From assembly GCF_001613225.1 (NCBI RefSeq), contig NZ_BDBY01000137.1, forward strand, positions 1 through 64,000: a stretch of 64,000 nucleotides of DNA, given 5' to 3'. This stretch comes from Nocardia pseudovaccinii NBRC 100343 (lineage in GTDB: Bacteria > Actinomycetota > Actinomycetes > Mycobacteriales > Mycobacteriaceae). The notes below the pieces were generated by a model. The model worked only from the letters and a program-made list of their open reading frames with translations. It was not told the origin of the DNA and did no database searches. Below are positions 16,936-25,059 of this stretch, one piece after another (the stretch's first letter is position 1; each line of letters begins with the position of its first letter). The translations under genes and the position numbers were made by a program.

Positions 16936-18567
16936 ATGACTGCTGGAACCATCCGATCCGCAACGAGTTCCGTCAACGGAGACGGAATCATCACCTACGG
17001 CAGTTACGTAGGAGGCAAGGACGTACCGAGTGACCAATGGGTCCATGTACTGGGAGCCCGTGCGGTACTCGACGATTCGTTCGCCAACCTGGCTCTCAAA
17101 CGCAAGCTGGACCGCGGTGACACCACGTTGTCGGAGGCGGCCACGAATGCCGTCGTCGGGCGCGTTGCCGTCGCCGACGCCAATACCATTCGCATGGCGA
17201 TGTACAGCGCCGCCGAGGCCGCGGCCGAATGGCGGACCATGCCACTGTCGGTCCGCGTCGACGGCTATCTGGAGCTCATGCACTCGGCGATCACCGACAA
17301 CATCCCCACCATCGAGCACATGCTCACACTCGAAGGGCATCCGCTCGAACTCGCGCGCTGGGAGATTTCGGGCATGCTGGCCGCCTCATCGCGCGAGGCG
17401 CGCCAGTTCTACCGCGAACAACTCTGGCGCGAGACCACCGCCGGGGGCCAGCGCCAGATCATTCGCCGACAGCCCGACGGCGTGGTCTGCGTCAATCCTC
17501 CGGCCAACGCGCCGATGGTCAGCGCGCTGTTCGCCGCGCTCAGTATCGCATCGGGAAACGCGATGATCGTGCGCGCACCCCGGTCGGTGCCGCTGGGCAT
17601 CATGTACGCGATCCACGACCTGCTGGCGCCCGTACTCGACGAAATCGGCGCTCCCGCAGGCACTGTCAACGCCGTGTGCGGGCATCCGGGCCCGTTGTTC
17701 GACGCCTGGCTGGAGAGCCCGCTGGTCAACGACATCATGTATTTCGGCAGCTCACGCACCGGCGTGGCCTTCGAACGCCGCTGTGTCACCTTCGGCAAGA
17801 AGCCGATCCTCGAATTGGCCGGCAACGACGCGGTGGTCGTCTGGCGCGACGCCGATCTCGACCATGCCGCGCAGGCGGTCACCGAGGGCTTCTTCGGATC
17901 CGGCCAGTTGTGCATGATCCCCAATCAGACCGTCGTCCACCCGGCCGTCGCGGACGCGTTCATCGATCGGGTGAGCGCCCGGGCAAGCGCGCTGCGGCCC
18001 GGCTATCCCGACGAGGAAGGCGTGCTGCTCTCCCCCGTCCTACGGCACGACGCGTTCCGCACCTGCCTCGACGACGCGCTGTCGAAGGGTGCCGTACTCG
18101 TCAGCGGCGGCTCCGGCATGTCGCTCGACGGCAGCACGGATGGCGCGGGATTCTTCCTGGAGCCGACCGTGATTCGCGTCAACGGATTGCGCCGGGCGCG
18201 CGAGATTCTCGCCGTCGAGCACGAAACGTTCTTCCCGCTCATGCCGATCATCGTTCCCGATGCGGACGATGACGACGAACTCCTCACCGAGACAGTGGAA
18301 TTCGTCAACACCAATCTGTACGGGCTGCGGAACTCCGTGTGGGCCACCGACGATGCCGTTGTCGAGCGCTTTCTCACCGGCATCGTCAACGGCGGATTGC
18401 TGAAAATCAACGACTCGCACATTTCGTTCTCGCCGCCGCTGCCCTCCCACGGCGGTACCGGCCTGACCGGCGGCGTCTTCGGCGAAGCGAACTATCCGGT
18501 GCTGCGCACGACCCACCTGCAGGGCGTGTCGATTCGGAGCGGCGCGACCGCGCCGCGATACCGGTGA
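16936..18567 (+). CDS. Aldehyde dehydrogenase-superfamily enzyme
   Basis: 543 residues. Catalytic Cys326 in FGSGQLCMIPN and general-base Glu293 in ILELAGNDAVVV; Asn191 in NPPANAP takes the oxyanion place of the usual PWNFP. The family oxidises aldehydes with NAD(P), or runs in reverse as an acyl-CoA or acylating reductase. The loose active-site signature (ELAGND rather than ELGGK) fits a specialised member. First gene of the plus-strand operon and directly followed by an acyl-CoA dehydrogenase and an aminotransferase, so conversion of an acyl thioester to an aldehyde that is then aminated is an attractive inference; plain aldehyde oxidation is the alternative. ATG 16936 is preferred over 16888. 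Confidence 0.88.
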   Translation: MTAGTIRSATSSVNGDGIITYGSYVGGKDVPSDQWVHVLGARAVLDDSFANLALKRKLDRGDTTLSEAATNAVVGRVAVADANTIRMAMYSAAEAAAEWRTMPLSVRVDGYLELMHSAITDNIPTIEHMLTLEGHPLELARWEISGMLAASSREARQFYREQLWRETTAGGQRQIIRRQPDGVVCVNPPANAPMVSALFAALSIASGNAMIVRAPRSVPLGIMYAIHDLLAPVLDEIGAPAGTVNAVCGHPGPLFDAWLESPLVNDIMYFGSSRTGVAFERRCVTFGKKPILELAGNDAVVVWRDADLDHAAQAVTEGFFGSGQLCMIPNQTVVHPAVADAFIDRVSARASALRPGYPDEEGVLLSPVLRHDAFRTCLDDALSKGAVLVSGGSGMSLDGSTDGAGFFLEPTVIRVNGLRRAREILAVEHETFFPLMPIIVPDADDDDELLTETVEFVNTNLYGLRNSVWATDDAVVERFLTGIVNGGLLKINDSHISFSPPLPSHGGTGLTGGVFGEANYPVLRTTHLQGVSIRSGATAPRYR

Positions 18568-18581
18568 GAGGAGGACATCCG

Positions 18582-19727
18582 ATGCGCATGCTCGACGAAG
18601 CCATGGCCGTGTGCGATCGCCACCTCCCCGGCCTGATCGACGAACTGCAGCACATATCGCTGCACGACATCGAGCAACCCGGAAATCCCGGGCTGGAGCT
18701 GTTCCGCAAGTACGGCGGACCTGGACTGGTCATCCCGACAACGTATGGCGGCCTGGGTGTTTCGCCCGTCGATGCGGTCCGGGTGGTGCGGGCCATCGGG
18801 GCCGAGGCGCCCTCGCTGGCCGTCGCGACCGCCATGCATCACTTCTCGGTCGCCACCATCTTCACGCTCGCCGACAGCCTGAAGTCCAGCGGCCTGGAAT
18901 GGGCGCTACTCGAAGGGATTGCGGACCAGAAGCTGCTGGTGTCCTCGGGATTCGCCGAAGGCAATCCCGGACAGGGCATCCTCACCCCGACGATGACCGC
19001 GACCCGGGCCGACAATGGCATCATCGTCAACGGATCCAAGCGTCCGTGCAGCATGTCGGCCTCGATGGACCTGCTGTCGGCCAGCGTCTCGATCACCGAC
19101 GATACGGGGCGCACCGAGAACGCGCTGCTGCTGGTGCCCAAGGCGGCACCGGGCGTCTCGGTGCATCCGTTCTGGCACAGCAGCGTGCTCACCGGCGCCG
19201 AGAGCGACGAGGTCCGGCTCACCGACGTGTTCGTCGATCAGAATCTGGTCGTCCCCGCCGAGACCGGTGCGCAGGGCGAACTCGACGAACTGCAGACCGT
19301 CGGGTTCATCTGGTTCGAAATGCTCATCACCTCTTGCTATCTCGGTATGGCCAGTGCGCTCGCGCGGCGCGTGTTCGACCTGCGCGCACACGGCAGAGTG
19401 AGCACCGAACGGCTCACCGACATCAATGTGCGCCTGGAGACCGCGGCACTGCTGCTCGACGACATCGCCCGCATGCTGTCGGCGAAGGAGACCGACAATT
19501 CGGCGCTGCTGCGCACCATGATCGCGCGATACGGCGCACAGGACGCGATCCTCGAGGCCGCGGCCAAGTCGATCGAGGCCCTGGGCGGCATGTCGTTCAT
19601 CTCGGCACCGGATGTCGCCTACCTGGCAGCGGCCTGTCACTGCGTCAGCTTCCACCCGCCGACGCGGACGGCCGGGCACGGCGCGCTCGCCGCGGGGCTG
19701 ACCGGCGACGTGCTGCGGATCGCTTGA
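18582..19727 (+). CDS. Acyl-CoA dehydrogenase-family flavoprotein
   Basis: 381 residues, the usual length. The order of the family is seen: N-terminal helices (GPGLVIPTTYGGLGVSPVDAVRVV), the middle beta domain (GIIVNGSKRPCS, ALLLVPKAAPGVSVHPF) and the C-terminal helical bundle (RLETAALLLDDIARML, IEALGGMSFI). The conventional catalytic Glu is not obvious in the AEALGGMSF region. Enzymes of this family oxidise acyl-CoA or acyl-carrier substrates at C2-C3 with FAD, but some are N-hydroxylases or monooxygenases. ATG 18582 follows GAGAGGAGG. It starts 14 bases after the aldehyde dehydrogenase stop, within one operon. Confidence 0.88.
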   Translation: MRMLDEAMAVCDRHLPGLIDELQHISLHDIEQPGNPGLELFRKYGGPGLVIPTTYGGLGVSPVDAVRVVRAIGAEAPSLAVATAMHHFSVATIFTLADSLKSSGLEWALLEGIADQKLLVSSGFAEGNPGQGILTPTMTATRADNGIIVNGSKRPCSMSASMDLLSASVSITDDTGRTENALLLVPKAAPGVSVHPFWHSSVLTGAESDEVRLTDVFVDQNLVVPAETGAQGELDELQTVGFIWFEMLITSCYLGMASALARRVFDLRAHGRVSTERLTDINVRLETAALLLDDIARMLSAKETDNSALLRTMIARYGAQDAILEAAAKSIEALGGMSFISAPDVAYLAAACHCVSFHPPTRTAGHGALAAGLTGDVLRIA

Positions 19728-19739
19728 GAGACACCGATA

Positions 19740-20990
19740 ATGACGAATCTCGAGGCCGCCGACACCCGCGCCCACCTCACCAAGATCTACCGCACCAATC
19801 TCAGCACCGGTCGCGCCCGGCTGGGCGAAATGCTCGGCGGGCAGTTCGAGGTCGAGTCCTCGGGCGCATGGATAACCACCAACGGCGGTGAGCGCTACCT
19901 CAACTTCGGCGGGTACGGCGTATTCCTTACCGGCGCACGGCATCCCGTGGTCATCGAGGAGGTCGCCGAGCAGCTGCGCACCCACCCGATCGGCACCCGC
20001 ATGTTCCTCGAGCCCGCCGCCGCCCGCGCGGCGGAGATGCTGACCGCGGTCACACCGGCCGGGCTGACCCGCATCCACTTCTCCGGATCCGGCGCCGAGG
20101 CGACCGAGGCGGCCATCAAGCTGGCGCGGCTCAACGGCCGCAGCCACCTGTACTCGATGGTCGGCGGCTACCACGGAAAGACCATGGGCGCGCTGTCACT
20201 CACCGCGCGCACGGTGTTCCAGGATCCGTTCCGGCCGCTGCTGCCCAACGTCACGCACATCCCCTACAACGACACCGAAGCGCTGGCGAGCGCGCTCGCC
20301 CGGCATCCGGGGCAGGCGTGCGTCATCGTCGAGCCGATCCAGGCCGAGGCCGGTGTGATCGTTCCGGCACCCGACTACCTGCGCGCCGTGCGCGCCGTAT
20401 GCGCCGAACACGATGCGCTGCTGGTGCTCGACGAGATCCAGACCGGACTCGGACGGCTCGGCACCTGGTGGGGGGCCGACCGGGAGGGCATCCGCCCCGA
20501 CATTCTGTTGTCCGGCAAGGGACTCGGCGGTGGCGTGCTACCGGTGGCGGCCACCATCGCCTCCGATGCGGTGTTCGCCCGGCTCGATCGTGATCCGCTG
20601 CTGCACACTTCGACCTTCTCCAGTGCGCCGATCGCGATGGCGGCCGTCTGCGGTGCGCTGCGCGCCATCCGCGAGGACGGGCTCGTCGACAAGGCTCGCG
20701 TGCTCGGCGAACGGCTGCTGCCCGAGATCTCCGCGATCGTCGATCGATATCTGCGCTCGCGCGGGTGCACGGTCCGCGGGGCGGGACTGCTCATCGGGAT
20801 CGATATCGCCGATCCCGGCTCCGCTGGCGAGCTGCTGATCAACCTGGTCAAAAACAATGTCATCGCCAATCTTTCGCTCAATTCCGACCACGTTCTCCGG
20901 CTGACACCGCCCGCCATTCTCACCGAATGGGAAGTGCAGTTCTTCCTGAAACGGTTCGAACGGGCGGCCTGCGCCACCGCTGCCGCCTGA
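19740..20990 (+). CDS. Class III PLP-dependent aminotransferase
   Basis: 416 residues. PLP-binding residues are clear: GSGAEATEAAIKLAR (116-130), DEIQTG (231-236) and the Schiff-base Lys260 in LLSGKGLGGG. The sequence is of the putrescine/ornithine/4-aminobutyrate type that acts on a terminal amino group or an aldehyde. In this operon it could aminate the aldehyde made by the preceding enzyme. The start at 19740 lies 12 bases after the previous stop, preceded by GAGAGA. The reducing enzyme plus aminotransferase arrangement recalls TamH of tambjamine biosynthesis, where a fatty aldehyde is aminated, but here the two activities are on separate genes. Confidence 0.92.
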   Translation: MTNLEAADTRAHLTKIYRTNLSTGRARLGEMLGGQFEVESSGAWITTNGGERYLNFGGYGVFLTGARHPVVIEEVAEQLRTHPIGTRMFLEPAAARAAEMLTAVTPAGLTRIHFSGSGAEATEAAIKLARLNGRSHLYSMVGGYHGKTMGALSLTARTVFQDPFRPLLPNVTHIPYNDTEALASALARHPGQACVIVEPIQAEAGVIVPAPDYLRAVRAVCAEHDALLVLDEIQTGLGRLGTWWGADREGIRPDILLSGKGLGGGVLPVAATIASDAVFARLDRDPLLHTSTFSSAPIAMAAVCGALRAIREDGLVDKARVLGERLLPEISAIVDRYLRSRGCTVRGAGLLIGIDIADPGSAGELLINLVKNNVIANLSLNSDHVLRLTPPAILTEWEVQFFLKRFERAACATAAA

Positions 20991-21020
20991 CCACCGATTA
21001 CGGACAAAGTGAGGTTTCAT

Positions 21021-21539
21021 ATGCAGACTCTGACTCTGAAGGTCCGAGCAGCGAGCGTCGATGCCGACCTCGCGTTCGAACTGATCGGCCATTTCGAGGA
21101 GTATCCCGCGCTGGTCGACGAAGTGCGGTCGGTCGAAGTCGAGTCCCGCGCCGAGGACGGGCCGGTCACCAGCCACTGGGAGGTCTGCTTTCGCAGCGGC
21201 CCCTTGCGCTGGTCGGAAGTCGACTACTTTCAACCGGCCCGACGGCGGATCGTCTTCGAGCAGATCGACGGAGATTTCGAGATCTTCCGCGGTCATTGGC
21301 AGGTGGAGGCGTTGCCCGGAGGTTGCGAAGTCACCTTCGAAGTCACCTTCGATTTCGGAATCCCAAGTCTCACCGGGATTCTCGACCCGATCGCCTGCAA
21401 AGTGCTGAAGGAAGGAATTGCCCTCGTCATTCATCGCCTGCTCGGAAAGGGAGAGGTGGTCGACGATCCCGCCGTCTCCGCGGCAGTGGCGCGCAAGCTG
21501 GCTCTCACGCCGAGCGAACCGGAGACCCTGGCGGGTTGA
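21021..21539 (+). CDS. START/aromatase-cyclase-like protein
   Basis: 172 residues with the SRPBCC/COQ10-type fold: FELIGHFEEYPALVDEVRSVEVES near the N-terminus, SEVDYFQPARRRIVFEQIDGDFEIFRGHWQVEAL in the middle and a long C-terminal helix region. Close in style to the aromatase/cyclase subunits of aromatic polyketide clusters, though no PKS is present here. It is the second protein of this fold in the island (the other is at 12110). ATG 21021 has GTGAGG upstream; the ATG at 21009 overlaps that site. It may bind or cyclise a hydrophobic intermediate. Confidence 0.83.
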   Translation: MQTLTLKVRAASVDADLAFELIGHFEEYPALVDEVRSVEVESRAEDGPVTSHWEVCFRSGPLRWSEVDYFQPARRRIVFEQIDGDFEIFRGHWQVEALPGGCEVTFEVTFDFGIPSLTGILDPIACKVLKEGIALVIHRLLGKGEVVDDPAVSAAVARKLALTPSEPETLAG

Positions 21540-21554
21540 ACAGCGAGGAATCCG

Positions 21555-22085
21555 ATGGATCACATCAACCGTTTCGCCACCAAGACCACTTTCACCCTGC
21601 TCCGCGTCGAGTACGGAATCTTCCTGATCGCGTGCACGACAGCGTTCTTCCTGCACCTCGGTCAAATCCGATGGGTTCCGGCGGTCATCCTGTTCGTCTA
21701 TATCGACCTCATCGGATACGTGCCCGGATTGATCGCCCACCTGCGGTCCGAAACGGGTGAGGTGGGCCGCGTCTATTACGTGCTGTACAACACGATGCAC
21801 AGCATGACAACACAATCCGCTGTCGTTGCGCTCTGGGTTCTGGTCAGCGGATGGGAATGGGCTCTGCTCGTCGTGCCGATCCACTTGTTCGGAGATCGCG
21901 CGCTGTTCGGAAACTTCGTGAAGTCGTTCGCGGTTCCCTTCGAGCCCAAGGCCGTTCCCGCCTTCACCGAATTCGAACGCCGAGTGCGAAGGGGTTCGAG
22001 CGGGGCCGAGCCCGGACCGTTCGAAGCCTTGATCGAACAGTTCATGGAGGACCGGCAATCGCTCCGGCAGGACGGCACCGCATGA
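21555..22085 (+). CDS. Four-helix membrane protein of unknown function
   Basis: 176 residues with hydrophobic segments at about 21-36, 42-62, 80-102 and 105-115 and a soluble, charged C-terminal tail. Three conserved-looking polar patches sit beside helices: LIAHLRSETGE, YNTMHSMT and PIHLFGDRALFGNF. These supply His residues that could bind a metal or haem, but this is speculation. I do not recognise the family. It overlaps the flavin reductase start (ATGA), so it is translated with the biosynthetic enzymes and is likely part of the pathway, either as a membrane enzyme or as a scaffold. Confidence 0.75.
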   Translation: MDHINRFATKTTFTLLRVEYGIFLIACTTAFFLHLGQIRWVPAVILFVYIDLIGYVPGLIAHLRSETGEVGRVYYVLYNTMHSMTTQSAVVALWVLVSGWEWALLVVPIHLFGDRALFGNFVKSFAVPFEPKAVPAFTEFERRVRRGSSGAEPGPFEALIEQFMEDRQSLRQDGTA

Positions 22086-22654
22086 ATACGCACACCCGCG
22101 CACCCGCTCCCTTACTGGCCGAGGATGATTCCGGGCTGGACCCAGCCGAATGTGTCCGCCTGTACCGGAAATTGGCCGCAGGCGTGTCGATCGTCTCGGC
22201 ACTGAGCCACACCGGGCCGGTCGGACTGACCGCTTCCACCGTCACCTCCCTGTCCCTGCGGCCGCCCCTGCTCCTGGTCTGCCTGGCCGCCGGGTCCTAC
22301 ACCCTGTCCGCGATTCAGGACCGCGGGCGTTTCGGGGTGCAACTGCTGGCCGACCACCAACGGCAGGTCGCCCAGGACTTCGCTTCCGCGACCGGCACCC
22401 GATTCACCGACAGCAACCACAGCCGGATACACGATGTGCCGATTCTCGACGCGACCCTCGGATGGTCCGTCTGCCGCCTCACCGACGCCCGGGAGTACGG
22501 CGACCACGTCCTGGTCGTCGGGCAGGTGGTCGCCGCCGGAACTGGCCTCGGCCGCCCCCTGATCTGGCACAGCCAGCGCTTCGCCGACATCGCGGACGCT
22601 GCGCACGACAAGGCGACCCGCGATTGGAACGGTGACCTGTGGAACGGAACCTGA
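22082..22654 (+). CDS. Flavin reductase (HpaC-like)
   Basis: 190 residues. The flavin_reduct fold is shown by YRKLAAGVSIVSALSHTGPVGLTASTVTSLSLRPPLLLVCLAAGSYT, then FGVQLLADHQRQVAQDFA and DHVLVVGQVVA. These enzymes use NAD(P)H to release reduced FMN or FAD for a partner oxygenase. The two halogenase-family proteins of the island need FADH2, and no other free reductase is seen, so it probably serves them. The ATG overlaps the previous stop (ATGA). The N-terminal 18 residues extend beyond the usual family start. Confidence 0.9.
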   Translation: MNTHTRAPAPLLAEDDSGLDPAECVRLYRKLAAGVSIVSALSHTGPVGLTASTVTSLSLRPPLLLVCLAAGSYTLSAIQDRGRFGVQLLADHQRQVAQDFASATGTRFTDSNHSRIHDVPILDATLGWSVCRLTDAREYGDHVLVVGQVVAAGTGLGRPLIWHSQRFADIADAAHDKATRDWNGDLWNGT

Positions 22655-23673
22655 GCCTGGCACGGTCGGCGACCACCGACGCGCCGATCGTCCTCGACAG
22701 CCTGCGCGCATTCGCGCAGAGCTCTTCCGCCTTTCTCGGCCTGTCCGACGACAACAGATACTTCACGACTCCGCGCGTGCCCGGCCTGGTCATCTACCGC
22801 CCTTTCGGCAAGCGGTACTGGGTGCAATTCACCGGGCCGTGCGCCGCCGCGGGTCACCAGGCCGAGCTGGAGCAGCAGTTCGCCGCGGCGGCACACCGCG
22901 CGCACCGGCGGGTCATCGCGGTACAGCTGCCGCGCACAGACGCCGAGCGAGTGGCGGAATCCGGTTGGGTGGTCAACCAATTCGGTTGTTCGTACAGCAT
23001 CGACCTGTCCGACTTCACCCTGCGCGGTCAGAAGTTCGTCAAGACGCGCAACATGATCACACGGTCACGGCGGGAGGGAACCACCGTTTCCGAGGCCGAC
23101 GCCGATCGGCTGCGTGACCCGGAGTTCAGCGGCCAGCTCGATGCGATCGACGCGGAATGGTTGCGGGACAAGGGCCGTCACGTCAAGGAGATGCGCTTCC
23201 TCATCGGGCAACGCGGCGGTCCGATGCAACAGCACCGCCGCTTGTTCGTCGCGGAGCAGGATGGCCGCGTCGTCGCGTACGTCTCGTATTCTCCGGTCTT
23301 CGGCGCACAGCCGGGCTGGCTGTACGACCTGACGCGGCGTCGGCCGGATGCCCCTCCCGGCGTTATCGAGCATATTTTCGCCGAAGCCGCCGAACGTCTC
23401 CGCGGCGACGGCGCGGCGTGGATGCACCTGGGGCTGACGCCGTTCGTCGGCCTGGAACCCCGGCATGCGATCGAAGGTGCCAACAGCCGAATGCTCGGCC
23501 GCACAGCCGAACTGATCCGCGATCGCGGTGCGGCCCTGTATCCGGCCACGCGGCAGCTGGCGTTCAAACAGAAGTGGCGTCCCCACCTGGAGACCCCCGA
23601 GTACATCGCTTTCCCGAACCGTATCCACCTCCGAGACATCTGGTGTCTCGCGCGAATCACCAACGCTCTGTGA
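22639..23673 (+). CDS. DUF2156 (LPG-synthase C-terminal-like) transferase
   Basis: 344 residues. The pattern of the DUF2156 domain is visible: an N-terminal GNAT-like half (FLGLSDDNRYFTTPRVPGLVIYRPFGKRYWVQF ... LEQQFAAAAHRAHRRVIAVQLP), then KTRNMITRSRREG and a second GNAT half with RLFVAEQDGRVVAYVSYSPVFG and WMHLGLTPFVGLEPRH. In MprF and LysX this domain transfers an amino acid from aminoacyl-tRNA to a lipid. An aminoacyl or acyl transfer onto the amine or lipid made by the operon is an inference. GTG 22639 overlaps the flavin-reductase end by 16 bases. No membrane helices are present. Confidence 0.82.
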   Translation: MERNLSLARSATTDAPIVLDSLRAFAQSSSAFLGLSDDNRYFTTPRVPGLVIYRPFGKRYWVQFTGPCAAAGHQAELEQQFAAAAHRAHRRVIAVQLPRTDAERVAESGWVVNQFGCSYSIDLSDFTLRGQKFVKTRNMITRSRREGTTVSEADADRLRDPEFSGQLDAIDAEWLRDKGRHVKEMRFLIGQRGGPMQQHRRLFVAEQDGRVVAYVSYSPVFGAQPGWLYDLTRRRPDAPPGVIEHIFAEAAERLRGDGAAWMHLGLTPFVGLEPRHAIEGANSRMLGRTAELIRDRGAALYPATRQLAFKQKWRPHLETPEYIAFPNRIHLRDIWCLARITNAL

Positions 23674-23685
23674 GGAGTTGAGCCC

Positions 23686-25059
23686 ATGAACGACCACAGC
23701 GACGCTGCGGAGACCACGCCGATCTGGATGCGCTCGGCGACGACGGTCCCGCCCGGTCCACGCCTGCACAGTGCACGCCGCGCCGAGCTGGTGGTCGTCG
23801 GCGGCGGCATCGCCGGTCTCACCGCTGCCTACTACGCGGCCCGGGTCCTGCGCGGAGCCACCATCATCCTGCTCGAGGCCGACCGTGTCGGCGGCGGCAG
23901 CACCGGCCGCAGCACCGGCATCGTCACACCCGGCATGAAAATTCCTGTCGCGCAATGCCGCTCGAAACATGGCGACGCCGCGGCGAGCGCGGCCCACGAC
24001 GCCTCGCAGCGCGGCGTGGCGCTGTTGCGCGACCTGGTGCGCACCGAGAACATCGACTGTGCGGCACGCGATGAAATCCACACGCGCGTCGCGCTCACCG
24101 AAGCGCAGTGCCGCCACCAGCACGACCAGGTCACCAACCTCGGCGAGCTCGGTATCGAGCAGCGGCTCATCACGGGTGCGGCACTCGACGAGCAAGCCGG
24201 GCAGGGGTACATCTGCGGTATCGAGCACGACGCGCTGCTGGTCGACCCGTACCGGCTGGTGGTAGGGCTCGCCGAGGCGGCGCGGCGGGCCGGGGTGGAG
24301 ATCTACGAGCGCACCCCGGTCGTCGCGGTCGACACCGGCCAGCCCACCCCCGTCGTGGAGACCGAGGACGGCCGGATCACCACGCCCCGCGTGCTATTGG
24401 CGACCAATGGCTATGGCGAAGTGCTGAATCCGCATCCCCGGTCGGTCTTCGCCCTGCGTGGCTACGCGCTCGCGACCGCTCCGCTGACCGACCAGCAGCT
24501 CGACGACTTGGGCTGGAACGGCCGCGGCGCGATCATCGACGAACGGAATTTCTTCAACCACTATCGGCTCACCCCCGACCACCGGCTGCTGTTCGGCGGC
24601 GGACCCACCACGCTGCCCGGACAGCGCCCGGTCCTGGATCGGTCCGGCGCATCGGCGACATATCAACGGCTGCACCGAGAAATGATCGGCCGGTTCCCCG
24701 CGCTCACCAATGTGGCCATCGCCGCGCGCTGGTCGGCGCTCGAGGCGGGCACGCTCGACCGGCTACCCGTCGTCGGGCAGGTGCCGCGCCGCGGTGGTCT
24801 GTACTACGCGGGCGCGTGGACCGGTCACGGCCTGTCGACCTCGGTGGTGGCCGCGTGGCAGTTCGGTCAGCAGCTCGCGGGCAACCCGGCACCGCCGATC
24901 CCGTGGCTGCGAACCGGCGCGCCAACCATCCCGACGGCGTTCGCACGCACGAAAGGCCTTGCGGCATATCTGAAATTGCTCGACCGCGCAGATCGCCGTG
25001 ACCTGCGCAGAAGACGGCCTAGCCACCCGGCCGCCGAGCGGAGGGCCCTCGCGCGATGA
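23686..25059 (+). CDS. FAD-dependent amine/glycine oxidase-like protein, copy 1
   Basis: 457 residues of the DAO family. FAD-binding ELVVVGGGIAGLTAAYYAARVL starts near residue 34; the second family signature is the C-terminal GGLYYAGAWTGHGLSTSVVAAWQFGQ. The closest style is gamma-glutamylputrescine oxidase and related enzymes that oxidise C-N bonds. The residue that anchors FAD covalently in some members is not certain. It overlaps the next gene by an ATGA and resembles it along its length. It may oxidise the amine delivered by the aminotransferase, or an amino-acid adduct, to an imine. Confidence 0.88.
   Translation: MNDHSDAAETTPIWMRSATTVPPGPRLHSARRAELVVVGGGIAGLTAAYYAARVLRGATIILLEADRVGGGSTGRSTGIVTPGMKIPVAQCRSKHGDAAASAAHDASQRGVALLRDLVRTENIDCAARDEIHTRVALTEAQCRHQHDQVTNLGELGIEQRLITGAALDEQAGQGYICGIEHDALLVDPYRLVVGLAEAARRAGVEIYERTPVVAVDTGQPTPVVETEDGRITTPRVLLATNGYGEVLNPHPRSVFALRGYALATAPLTDQQLDDLGWNGRGAIIDERNFFNHYRLTPDHRLLFGGGPTTLPGQRPVLDRSGASATYQRLHREMIGRFPALTNVAIAARWSALEAGTLDRLPVVGQVPRRGGLYYAGAWTGHGLSTSVVAAWQFGQQLAGNPAPPIPWLRTGAPTIPTAFARTKGLAAYLKLLDRADRRDLRRRRPSHPAAERRALAR

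Noticed and set aside
20538..22202. A 554-codon minus-strand open frame
   Set aside because: It crosses several well-supported plus-strand genes and reads as low-complexity His/Arg/Asp-rich sequence typical of antisense frames.
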